64,000 bases of DNA from Lederbergia galactosidilytica (lineage in GTDB: Bacteria > Bacillota > Bacilli > Bacillales > Bacillaceae_C): positions 62,001-126,000 of the forward strand of contig NZ_JAGGKH010000008.1 in assembly GCF_017873565.1 (NCBI RefSeq), given 5' to 3'. Below the pieces are notes generated by a model. It made no database searches, was not told where the DNA came from, and saw only the letters and a program-made list of their open reading frames with translations. A program made the position numbers and the translations under genes. The number at the start of each line of letters is the position of its first letter. Position 1 is the stretch's first letter. Positions 28,401-36,391 of the stretch are shown here, one piece after another.

Positions 28401-29037
28401 GGATGATGGTTCTGTTTACATACATGAAAAACTTGCTAAAGAGTACAAGACGAAGGAGTTTGCTAAAACACTTGCAATGTTGCCGCAATCTAAAGGGATG
28501 TTACCAGATCTTACAGTCAGAGAACTTGTTTCATTTGGAAGAGCCCCTTATAAGCGCCTTCTATCAAAGCGTTTCAATAATGAGGATAAGAATATTATTG
28601 ATGAGGTTATGGAAATGTCCAATACAATGAGGTTATCAGACCGCATGTTTCATAGCCTTTCGGGAGTTGAGCAACAAAAGGTACGCATAGCGATGGCCTT
28701 GGGCCAAAAAACAAATCTTATTCTACTCGATGAACCAACTACTTACTTGGATATCGCACACCAATACGAACTTATGGAACTGTTACAGCAAATTAATGAA
28801 ACATACCAAATGACTATTATTATGGTATTACATGATTTGCAACAGGCCGTATCCTACAGTCACTTTATGATTGCTATGAAACAAGGAAATGTTGTGAATA
28901 GCGGGAAACCAGAAAAATTGCTGACATCTGGATTCCTGCGCGACGTTTATGATATAGAAGCACGGGTCTTATTTGAAGAGGGATTCCCACTCATTATCCC
29001 AAAAACAAGGAGGAAAATAGATGATTATCGTAAATAA
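28400..29037 (+). pseudogene. 5'-truncated iron-siderophore ABC ATPase (FecE/FhuC-like)
   Basis: The sequence becomes ATPase-like at about DDGSVYIHEKLAKEYKTKEF and shows the Q-loop region (LAMLPQSKGML), VRELVSFGRAPYK typical of iron-complex ATPases, signature LSGVEQQKVRIAMALGQ, Walker B LILLDEPTTYLD and H-loop VLHD. Walker A and the first ~45 residues are missing, so it cannot hydrolyse ATP. The first ~25 codons of the open frame are antisense to the MCP fragment. Its stop overlaps the IsdG-like gene by 17 nt, a former iron/heme operon. Confidence 0.85.
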
Positions 29038-29342
29038 TATAACCAAAATTAAAAAAGGGGAAGGTTAAATTAGTAGAACGCTTTGACAAAACAGGAAAAA
29101 TTGAAAGCATGGAAGGATTTTTAGGCTTGGAAGTAATGATTACTGATAAACTACGGGATTATGATGAAGTAACCATCAGCACGCGATGGGACTCTCAAGA
29201 ATCCTTTAACAACTGGAAAAACAGTGATGCCTTCAAGCAAGCACATTCCCATAAAGGTGGAAGACCGGATTATATCATCTCGAATAAAATTGCCTTTTAT
29301 CAAGTAAAAGTCACCAGACAGCCCATTGCTACAATCGTTTAA
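29021..29342 (+). pseudogene. IsdG-like heme-degrading monooxygenase, frameshifted
   Basis: An ATG at 29021 after AAGGAGG starts [15 protein letters not shown] and stops at a TAA at ~29067. The other frame resumes at once with [23 protein letters not shown] and runs to the family end through [21 protein letters not shown] and AHSHKGG. That order fits ~105-residue IsdG/HmoA-type antibiotic-biosynthesis-monooxygenase-fold enzymes, which release iron from heme. One base too many near 29066 explains the break. It lies right behind the broken siderophore ATPase gene. Confidence 0.75.
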
Positions 29343-29431
29343 AGTCTATTTACATTGAATTGAATGGAAAACTTTCAAAGATTCTCCCTTCTTTATTTAC
29401 TAATATTATACATTTTTAGACTTTATCTAAA

Positions 29432-29451
29432 TGTTGGGGTCTCCCCCAACA
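29432..29451. other. Short perfect hairpin
   Basis: TGTTGGGG and CCCCAACA pair around a 4-nt loop between the IsdG-like remnant and apbE. No T-run follows on either strand, so it is not called a terminator. Confidence 0.4.
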
Positions 29452-29563
29452 CACGCAAGTATCCAATTCTCCTATACTTGAATTCTCGTGAGTTGATTGG
29501 ATCTTCGCTAAAATGAATCTGGAGATTTTGTGTTTTCCCCTTCTAACCTAACAAAGATTTAGA

Positions 29564-30499
29564 TTATGAGGTTGTTTCCATTAAATAAGGTTCAAGCGAT
29601 TTCGAATAATAAAGCTCGCCAGTATTCGTGACGATAATTCCTGCTACATCTTTTACATGTTTTAATGTATCAATGATTTGGTCGGGTGATTGTCCGAATA
29701 AACGACCCGTCCATATTTCTCCATCAACTGATTTTTTGGATACAATGGTTAATCCTGCAATGTCTGATTGAATCGGATATCCTGTATGGGGGTTTAGAAT
29801 ATGATGGTAGGTTTGATTATTAGTCGTGAATTTCCTTTCATAAATTCCTGAAGTCACAACAGATTGGTCTAATGCTTTTAAAACCGCAATATAATTTCCA
29901 CGGGGAAGCATAGGATGCTGAATTCCTACTCGCCAGTATCCATCCTCCTGATTTGGAGACCTCCCATAGGTCATGACGTTTCCACCTAAATTAATTAATC
30001 CTGCCTGAACATCCATAGATTCCAAATCATTGATAAGCAGATCAGCAATATATCCTTTTGCTAAAGCACCTAAATCAATAAACATACCAGTATGTTTTAG
30101 AAAAACAGTTTGCGCTTCATCATCAAGCTTGATGTCATGGGCGCTTGTTTTGCTAAGCAAAGATTGAATAGTCTCTTCTGAAGGAATATGGGCATCCTCA
30201 AATCCGATCCGCCATGCTTGCACAAGGGGACCAATCGCAATATTTAAAGAGCTCCCCGCAGCTGTACTATGTTTCTTTCCGATTTTAATTAATTCATACA
30301 AACTAGGATTTACTTTTACCGGCTTAATTCCTGCATGTTTATTTACTTCCATTAACTCTGAAGCAGGATCATGAGCACTAAAGCGTTGCTCATATTCTTT
30401 CAATTGCATAATCAGCTCATCCAAAACAAAATTGGCATACTGATGTTGAACCGCTAATTGGATAATCGTTCCCATCATATGTATTTCGCGATTTTGCAT
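29564..30499 (-). CDS. apbE: FAD:protein FMN transferase (ApbE family)
   Basis: A 311-residue enzyme that attaches FMN from FAD to a Thr/Ser of target proteins. Family features: N-terminal HMMGTIIQL, FSAHDPASELMEVN, the FAD/Mg site FIDLGALAKGYIAD, INLGGNVMTYG, and the C-terminal HHILNPHTGYP. There is no signal peptide or lipobox, so it acts in the cytosol, unlike many exported ApbEs. It lies 112 bp downstream of a reductase bearing two ApbE target motifs, with an intervening terminator that may lower its expression. The start ATG at 30499 follows GGGGGAG. Confidence 0.92.
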   Translation of the reverse strand: MQNREIHMMGTIIQLAVQHQYANFVLDELIMQLKEYEQRFSAHDPASELMEVNKHAGIKPVKVNPSLYELIKIGKKHSTAAGSSLNIAIGPLVQAWRIGFEDAHIPSEETIQSLLSKTSAHDIKLDDEAQTVFLKHTGMFIDLGALAKGYIADLLINDLESMDVQAGLINLGGNVMTYGRSPNQEDGYWRVGIQHPMLPRGNYIAVLKALDQSVVTSGIYERKFTTNNQTYHHILNPHTGYPIQSDIAGLTIVSKKSVDGEIWTGRLFGQSPDQIIDTLKHVKDVAGIIVTNTGELYYSKSLEPYLMETTS

Positions 30500-30572
30500 G
30501 GTGATAATGCTCCCCCTTCGTATAAGGATACTTTGATAATCGAAAGGTAACTATACCTCGGTAATAAATTCG

Positions 30573-30596
30573 AAAAAAGAGGCCATAAAGACCTCT
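30573..30596 (-). terminator. Terminator between the flavin reductase and apbE
   Basis: On the minus strand AGAGG...CCTCT form a short stem (extended by flanking pairs), followed by TTTTTTC. It probably ends most transcripts before apbE. Confidence 0.6.
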
Positions 30597-30611
30597 CTTT
30601 TCTATTCGTTC

Positions 30612-31799
30612 TTAATTTTTAGCCGTTGCTCCTGAAACGGTATCTACTTTAGACGTGGCACCTGATACGGCATCAACGTCACCACCTGTTAATTGTTGCC
30701 CTGTTTGTTCTAAATACCAATCAATAATTGGTTTAATATCTTGTACATACTCGTTAATTCCAAGATAATTACCTTCTTCATCACGAATGGCTTGATAGTT
30801 ATGAACAACAAACTTGTCTGGTCCGTGTGTTGGTACATGGGTTTTGACGACATCTTGTTTTCCTTTACGCAATTGTTGAATGACCCAAGACACCCCGCTA
30901 AAAGCTTGTTTAGGGTGACATTCTGCTAACGGATTACCAACTTGTTCCGGTCGGCGAGATGCCAACATGTCTTCTGCCTCAATCTTATGATTATAGTACA
31001 AGAATTGGTTATTGCTATCAGCATAAGTTAACTCCGCTGGCATTGAATTTAAAAAGTGATTTAATTGATTTACGGTCAAAATACCGCGATCTAGTTTCAC
31101 ATACGTATTACCTTCGACTGCACCAGTAGCTTCAGCAGCTTGCTCTAGCCAGTCATCGGCCATCATGTCGATACCTTGGATCGTTGTCTCAATTGATCCA
31201 GTAGCATATAAATCTTCTGTACTTGAGAGATCTTTCATGCCTTCAGGTGCATCAATGATATTGACAACATTGATAAAGCGAATAAACTTTTTAATACACC
31301 CTTCCAAAAATTTCGCTGTTTCCCCATCTTTTAAATTTCCGTCTTCATCAAATGCTTTATGCACTTCACCTAACAGAAACTCATTACCTGGCATCACTAC
31401 AGCATTCACACCAGGTGCATCTAATATTTGTCGCAAATGCAATTGAGAGCGTGAAGATCCTTGAACATCGTAAGACGCTCCGACAATCATCACCGGCTTC
31501 CCATCAAGTGGATGGATTTTAAACGATAGCCATTCAAGGACACTTTGCAATGCAGATGGGATAGAGTGGTTATACTCCGGTGTGGCAATAATGACACCAT
31601 CCGCTCCCATAATTTTTTCATTTAAATACTGAATCGGTGCACTGTTTGTTTGATCATTTGATTGGTTAAACATTGGTACATCTTTAATATCCACAACTTC
31701 AACATCAACCAATGTTTTAAAATTATGAGCGATGTAATTTAATAATTGATGGTTATATGAAAAATCAGCATTTGATCCAACAATTCCAACGAGTTTCAT
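30612..31799 (-). CDS. NADPH:FMN reductase - PAS protein with two covalent-flavin motifs
   Basis: A 395-residue cytosolic flavoprotein. Residues 1-~185 are an NADPH-dependent FMN reductase/flavodoxin fold ([49 protein letters not shown]). Residues ~235-365 are a PAS domain of the kind found in DUF438 proteins ([45 protein letters not shown]). The tail has two D-x-x-SGAT motifs: DAVSGAT (Thr382) and DTVSGAT (Thr392), consensus sites for ApbE. So the protein could carry one non-covalent and two covalent FMNs plus a PAS ligand. It is 19 bp downstream of a shorter paralogue; apbE follows. Confidence 0.85.
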   Translation of the reverse strand: MKLVGIVGSNADFSYNHQLLNYIAHNFKTLVDVEVVDIKDVPMFNQSNDQTNSAPIQYLNEKIMGADGVIIATPEYNHSIPSALQSVLEWLSFKIHPLDGKPVMIVGASYDVQGSSRSQLHLRQILDAPGVNAVVMPGNEFLLGEVHKAFDEDGNLKDGETAKFLEGCIKKFIRFINVVNIIDAPEGMKDLSSTEDLYATGSIETTIQGIDMMADDWLEQAAEATGAVEGNTYVKLDRGILTVNQLNHFLNSMPAELTYADSNNQFLYYNHKIEAEDMLASRRPEQVGNPLAECHPKQAFSGVSWVIQQLRKGKQDVVKTHVPTHGPDKFVVHNYQAIRDEEGNYLGINEYVQDIKPIIDWYLEQTGQQLTGGDVDAVSGATSKVDTVSGATAKN

Positions 31800-31818
31800 C
31801 TATAAACCTCCTAGTTAA

Positions 31819-32424
31819 TTAATTGTCCTCCCATGAAAACCTTTGTACTTTCTTATAGGAGTGATTCTTGCTAACTAACTGATTCGTAATCTCCACAAAT
31901 TGTGTAAAGTCATGGAAAATACCCTCAAGCTCTTCTATTTTATTCGCATCATTCAAATGACCATTTTCATCGAAGGCTTGTAATGAATATCCTACTAGAA
32001 ACTCGGAACTCGGCATAATTCGTGCTTTCAATTCCGGTGCATCCAATATTTGCCGCAGATGACTTTGAGCACGGGAAGAACCTAACTTCCCATATGAAGC
32101 CCCTGTGATCATGACTGGTTTATCAATAAGTGGTTGAGTCGTATAGGATAACCATTCTAAAGTGCTCTTTAATATCGCTGGTACGGAATGGTTGTATTCC
32201 GGAGTACTAATAATCACTCCATCTGCTGCAATAATTTTATCTGCAAGTTGTTGAACTTCAACAGGGCCTTTCCTATCCTTCGGCTTATTAAAAGCAGGCA
32301 AATCCTTTATTTCGAAGATTTCAATATTCGCCTGATCGGCAAAATGTTTTTGAATAAACTGTAGCAATCGACGATTCGTAGAATGATCTGAGTTTGTTCC
32401 GACTATACCTAATAAATTCAACAT
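31819..32424 (-). CDS. NADPH-dependent FMN reductase, single-domain
   Basis: A 201-residue flavodoxin-like reductase, closely similar to the first domain of the gene downstream (GIVGTNSDHSTNRRLL, STPEYNHSVPAILKSTLEW, GASYGKLGSSRAQ). It lacks the PAS domain and SGAT tail. It reduces FMN or quinone/azo-type substrates with NADPH; its partner is probably the downstream flavinylated paralogue. The ATG at 32424 follows GAAAGGAG; ten upstream codons are not counted. It is first in a minus-strand operon that continues to the PAS protein. Confidence 0.88.
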   Translation of the reverse strand: MLNLLGIVGTNSDHSTNRRLLQFIQKHFADQANIEIFEIKDLPAFNKPKDRKGPVEVQQLADKIIAADGVIISTPEYNHSVPAILKSTLEWLSYTTQPLIDKPVMITGASYGKLGSSRAQSHLRQILDAPELKARIMPSSEFLVGYSLQAFDENGHLNDANKIEELEGIFHDFTQFVEITNQLVSKNHSYKKVQRFSWEDN

Positions 32425-32839
32425 TTTATTGCTCCTTTCCAATAGTATGTACATCGCAAGATTAGTAAAATAATAAATCCAGATTATGTCTAAATTAATA
32501 CTGCTGACCTACCGGCTTATCCAATAAACTTAACTCTTTAAAAATTCCGATCTTTTAATCTAAAAATATTAACTTCTCACGCTGTTGCCATATTGCATTT
32601 AAGAGAGAATGACACTCCTTTGCATGTTAATATTTAGCCGCTATCCTCCATATTCCACCTAATTATGTCCAACCATTATACAGATGCAGTGGGAGACAGC
32701 TTTACTTGCAATATTCCCTCAACATCTTAAGAAAAACTTACTAAATTCAAAAATAATCAACCAGAGGAATAAGACTAATGATTGCATTCAAAGATGTTTA
32801 CAAAAAACTGATCAGTATCTAAACATCTCTTACGCGAAA
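32425..32839. other. Long leader/intergenic region of the flavin operon
   Basis: About 415 bp with no convincing gene. It separates the flavin operon start from the FNR-like palindrome. If transcription starts near 32,810 the operon has a leader of ~390 nt. Confidence 0.5.
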
Positions 32840-32867
32840 TAAGTATGTGATATTTATCACATACTTA
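32840..32867. promoter_or_regulatory. FNR/CRP-type palindrome
   Basis: A 28-bp near-perfect palindrome contains TGTGA-N6-TCACA (32846-32861), the core recognised by Bacillus Fnr and other CRP-family regulators, extended by complementary AAGTAT/ATACTT flanks. A TATAAT (32869-32874) lies just to its right on the plus strand. On the minus strand a TAGATA (32816-32821) lies about 35 bp away, near class-II activator spacing toward the flavin operon. Confidence 0.6.
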
Positions 32868-33127
32868 TTATAATACGTTTTTACCTTATGTACAAGGGGA
32901 TGTTAGAAGATACTAAAAAATTTTTCAAAAATCGCTTTCTATTGATGGATTTCAATATAGTAAAGTCGATATCATAAAGGAGTTGGTCCTGATACAAGTC
33001 TATAAAGGATTATGAACAACGAAATTTATACTACTTACAACTATATAGGACACGGAATATAACAGAGGGGCAGAGATGGGTGAAGGTAAAAATAGTAGGG
33101 TGGTTGTATGCCCAAATAATTAAAGAA

Positions 33128-33346
33128 GAGGCTGGGACAAAGGTGTTTTCACCAGAGATAAACCGAACTAATAATGCATATATCCCGCTTCGCGATCTCA
33201 CCAATGTCTTTTCGACGAACACGATGTTCTAGTGTCAGCGTAGGCCACAGGACGCGCCCCCTCCTGCAAGAGCCTACGAATATTTCTACGCTATCGTAAT
33301 GCATCGTTCTTCCTTGATACTTAACATTTTAATTAGTCCCGGCCTC
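33128..33346 (+). repeat. Dispersed palindromic element, copy C, with internal insertion
   Basis: The ends GAGGCTGGGACAAAGGTG and TTAGTCCCGGCCTC and the words GTTTTCACCA, ACCGAACTAATA, GCATATATCCCGC, TAATGCATCGTTCTTC match copies B and D. Between CCCGCTTCG and TAATGCAT it has ~100 bp absent from the other copies, including GTTCTAGTGTCAGCGTAGGC and a complementary pair GCGTAGGC.../...GAGCCTACG. Total length is 219 bp against ~135 bp elsewhere. Confidence 0.8.
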
Positions 33347-33366
33347 CACATATTTAATATATATTT

Positions 33367-34218
33367 TTATTCACTAAAAAACTTGGAAAGATACCGATAA
33401 CTTATCTCTACACTTTCTATTTGGCTCCGCTTTGTCCAATCCTGTTCAACAAAAATATATTTTGCTTCTGGATTGTTTCTAAACGTTTCTATGATACCTG
33501 GGATATCCATGATTCCTTGACCCATTTCTGTAAAGTCATCGGTATTCCGCACATTCACCATAGATTCTCTATTAAGGACCGAATCATTTCCAACTTTATT
33601 AAATAAGTTAATCGTATCAACTTCTGCAGATAAGTCTTTTTGATGAATAAGGTCACATCTTCCACCTAATTTTTTTAAATATTCAAGAGGGTCTATCCCA
33701 CCTCTAAGACACCAATATGTATCGAATTCCACTTTTACTAAATCTTCATTTGTATTTTTGAGAATTGTATCTAACACATACTCACCATCAAATTCCTGAA
33801 ATTCGTGAAAATGATTATGATAATAAAGTTGTAAATTATGCGTTTTTAGCAATTTCCCAAATTCATTTAACCTCTTAGAGAAGGCCAAAACCTCTTCTTT
33901 ATTTTTAAAATAGGCAATTGCAATAACTAATGATTGAACTCCGAGCAATTTTGAATACCCAATTATTTTCTCTCCATTATTTACCTCTAAATGTTCTTCT
34001 GCTATATGAGCGGAAACTGCCTTTAACTCCAGTCGATCAAGCTCCTGTTTCAAAATTGCAGGTTCCAAATTTCCAATCGTAGCCTTTAGATCATCACCAT
34101 GAAAAAATAATTCTATATTTTTATATCCAATTAAAGCTAACTTTTCTAAAGTGCCAATAAAATCCTTTTGTAATTCATCTCTCACTGAAAATAATTGTAA
34201 ACCAAACTCCAAACCCAT
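33367..34218 (-). CDS. Sugar phosphate isomerase/epimerase (xylose-isomerase-like TIM barrel)
   Basis: A 283-residue TIM-barrel protein of the AP-endonuclease-2/sugar-isomerase family. It starts GLEFGLQLFSVRDELQKDF and has the family metal-site segments SAHIAEEHLEV, LYYHNHFHEF, VEFDTYWCLRGG and LIHQKDL. It probably isomerises or epimerises the sugar delivered by the adjacent ABC transporter; the exact sugar is unknown. GGAGGTAA precedes the ATG. It is the last gene of a minus-strand operon after the two permeases; repeat copy C lies immediately after the stop. Confidence 0.85.
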   Translation of the reverse strand: MGLEFGLQLFSVRDELQKDFIGTLEKLALIGYKNIELFFHGDDLKATIGNLEPAILKQELDRLELKAVSAHIAEEHLEVNNGEKIIGYSKLLGVQSLVIAIAYFKNKEEVLAFSKRLNEFGKLLKTHNLQLYYHNHFHEFQEFDGEYVLDTILKNTNEDLVKVEFDTYWCLRGGIDPLEYLKKLGGRCDLIHQKDLSAEVDTINLFNKVGNDSVLNRESMVNVRNTDDFTEMGQGIMDIPGIIETFRNNPEAKYIFVEQDWTKRSQIESVEISYRYLSKFFSE

Positions 34219-34296
34219 AACGATTTACCTCCGATATTTCCGCTTAATTTTAAAACTTAACTTGATGATGGATACTTGTATCGATCAATTGAATGG

Positions 34297-35184
34297 TTAG
34301 CCCTTTACCGCGCCTAATGCAATTCCTTTTACAAGATACTTCTGGAAAAATGGATATGCCACAATAATAGGCAATATCCCAACTACAGCAATTGCCATTC
34401 TTACCGAGGTACTGGGGATTTGAGATGCCGCCTCACTCGCATTTGTGCCTAAACTGCCCTCCGCTAAAAATTGTATATCACTGAGCATCCTATTTAGCAT
34501 ATTTTGAATACTAAACATTTTTGGGTCTGTAATATATATAAGACCGTTAAACCAATCATTCCAATATACAATTGTTTGTAATAAACCGATTGTTGCAAGA
34601 ATCGGTAAAGATAATGGAAGAACAATAGCAAAAAATATCCTGAACTCTCCCGCCCCGTCTATTCTTGCTGATTCTATAACAGGTTCTGGAATGGATGTTA
34701 TAAAGAAAGATCTCATAAGTAATACATTGAAACCATTTACCAATAAACTTGGAATAATTAATGCCCATAGAGTATTTTTCACATCAAACATTTGAGTGTA
34801 AACTAAGTATGTTGGCACAAGCCCACCATTAAATAAGATCGTAAAGAAAACGAAAAATGCTAAAGCATTTCTATATGGCAAATCTCTTCTTGAAAGTGGA
34901 TAAGATAGCATTGCCGTAATTAGTAAACTTGCAATTGTTCCCACTACCGTAACAAAAATTGTAATTCCATAGGCTCTTAAAATATTCCCTGAATTGTTCA
35001 TCAAATAATCATATGCTGATAGACTAAATTCAGCTGGAATAAAATTATAACCTTCCCTTAAAATAAACTCTTCACTAGTAAAAGACGAAGATATTAAGAT
35101 GATAAAAGGAATAATACTAATAACTGCAAGAATTGCCAAAAAAATATGTGAAACCAACTGGGTCATGCGGTCTGATGTTACCAT
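34297..35184 (-). CDS. Sugar ABC transporter permease (LplC/YtcP-type)
   Basis: A 295-residue membrane protein with six predicted helices (LVSHIFLAILAVISIIPFIIL at the start). The coupling-loop EAA-type motif is ESARIDGAGEFRIFFAIVLP. The C-terminus VKGIALGAVKG is the standard ending of CUT1 MalG-like permeases. Segments FFVFFTILFNGGLVPTYLV and MRSFFITSIPEP are characteristic of the LplC/YtcP branch handling complex oligosaccharides. It follows the partner permease by 18 bp. Confidence 0.92.
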   Translation of the reverse strand: MVTSDRMTQLVSHIFLAILAVISIIPFIILISSSFTSEEFILREGYNFIPAEFSLSAYDYLMNNSGNILRAYGITIFVTVVGTIASLLITAMLSYPLSRRDLPYRNALAFFVFFTILFNGGLVPTYLVYTQMFDVKNTLWALIIPSLLVNGFNVLLMRSFFITSIPEPVIESARIDGAGEFRIFFAIVLPLSLPILATIGLLQTIVYWNDWFNGLIYITDPKMFSIQNMLNRMLSDIQFLAEGSLGTNASEAASQIPSTSVRMAIAVVGILPIIVAYPFFQKYLVKGIALGAVKG

Positions 35185-35202
35185 GATTTGATCACCCTCT
35201 TA

Positions 35203-36174
35203 TTAAAATAATGCATTATCTTTACTTCTTACTCTAACTGCCCAGTTTGATAATAATACAAGTATAAAACCGACAATTGATTGATAAAGCCCAGCAGCTG
35301 CAGACATTCCAATATCCCCAAGCTGAATTAGCCCTCGGTAAACATAAGTATCAATCACATTTGTCGTATCATATATAGCTCCTGAGTTCATTGGCACTTG
35401 GAAAAACAGCCCGAAATCCGAATAAAAAATCTTTCCAATTGCAAGTAAGGTCATCATGATAACAATTGGCATAATTAATGGAATCGTAATAAAACGAATT
35501 TGTTGCCACTTATTAGCACCATCTAAAGTTGCTGCTTCAAAATATTCCTCATCAATCCCTACAATGGCAGCTAAATAAATAACACATAAAAATCCGACAC
35601 CTTTCCAAGTACTTACAAAAGTTAAGATATATGGCCAATAGGAAGCTTCCGTATACCAAGAAATATCCTCTATTCCAAGCAATGGAAGTACCGTTTTATT
35701 TAGAAAGCCTACTTCTGTACTTAGAAATGCATTAGCTAAATAACTAACAATGACCATAGAAATTAAGAATGGCAATAAAATCGCACTTTGATAAAAGCGA
35801 GCTGCAAATTTATTTTTAATCTCGTTTAACATAATCGCCGCAGCTACAGCAAATATTGTATTAAGAACAATAAATAAACCGTTATACAGTATCGTATTAC
35901 GCGTGATGATAAAAGCATCTCTCGTACTAAATAAGTATTTAAAATTTTGAAAACCAACCCAGTCACTAGCTAGTATTCCAACAGAATAATTTACATCTTT
36001 AAATGCAATAACTAAACCAAGCATTGGTAAATAATTATTTAGTAGAAGATAAATTATTCCAGGTAACATCATAATGAATAAAGGAAGATACCGAATAAAA
36101 TTCGCTTTTCTTCTTCGGGGTTTTGTTTTTAATAGCTCTTTATTTTTAGGTTTTATCACTGAAACTTGTTCCAA
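35203..36174 (-). CDS. Sugar ABC transporter permease (LplB/YteP-type)
   Basis: A 323-residue permease of the CUT1 MalF-like branch, with a basic N-terminus, six helices (YLPLFIMMLPGIIYLLLNNY) and the coupling loop YFEAATLDGANKWQQIRFITIP. The ending NWAVRVRSKDNALF is typical of LplB/YteP relatives. I take the TTG at 36174 as start because GAGGAGG sits 8 nt upstream. It is separated from the binding-protein gene by 217 bp containing repeat copy D, which may reduce expression relative to the binding protein. No ATPase gene is nearby; a shared MsmX-type ATPase is likely. Confidence 0.9.
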   Translation of the reverse strand: MEQVSVIKPKNKELLKTKPRRRKANFIRYLPLFIMMLPGIIYLLLNNYLPMLGLVIAFKDVNYSVGILASDWVGFQNFKYLFSTRDAFIITRNTILYNGLFIVLNTIFAVAAAIMLNEIKNKFAARFYQSAILLPFLISMVIVSYLANAFLSTEVGFLNKTVLPLLGIEDISWYTEASYWPYILTFVSTWKGVGFLCVIYLAAIVGIDEEYFEAATLDGANKWQQIRFITIPLIMPIVIMMTLLAIGKIFYSDFGLFFQVPMNSGAIYDTTNVIDTYVYRGLIQLGDIGMSAAAGLYQSIVGFILVLLSNWAVRVRSKDNALF

Positions 36175-36221
36175 GGCGCATACCTCCTCTTCAAAATAGA
36201 ATCAACCGTATTTAGATAAAA

Positions 36222-36359
36222 GAGGCTGGGACAAAAGTGTCTTCACCAAAGGAAAAATTGAACTACTATGGTGCATATAACCCGCCTCGAAAATATATTC
36301 CGCTAAGGTAATGCATTGTTCGTCTTTGGAGGTTAACATTTTAATTATGTCCCAGTCTC
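36222..36359 (+). repeat. Dispersed palindromic element, copy D, inside the transporter operon
   Basis: Ends GAGGCTGGGACAAAAGTG and ATTATGTCCCAGTCTC are complementary; internal words TCTTCACCA, TTGAACTACTA, TTCCGCTAAGG and ATGCATTGTTCGTCTTTGG match copies A-C. It starts 33 bp past the binding-protein stop and ends 47 bp before the permease ribosome binding site on the minus-strand transcript. Confidence 0.85.
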
Positions 36360-36391
36360 TTTCTAAATTATTTGTATCATTCTTACTTGAT

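Noticed and set aside
33031-33222. Minus-strand 63-codon frame across repeat copy C
   Set aside because: It lies within the palindromic element, has no ribosome binding site and resembles nothing.
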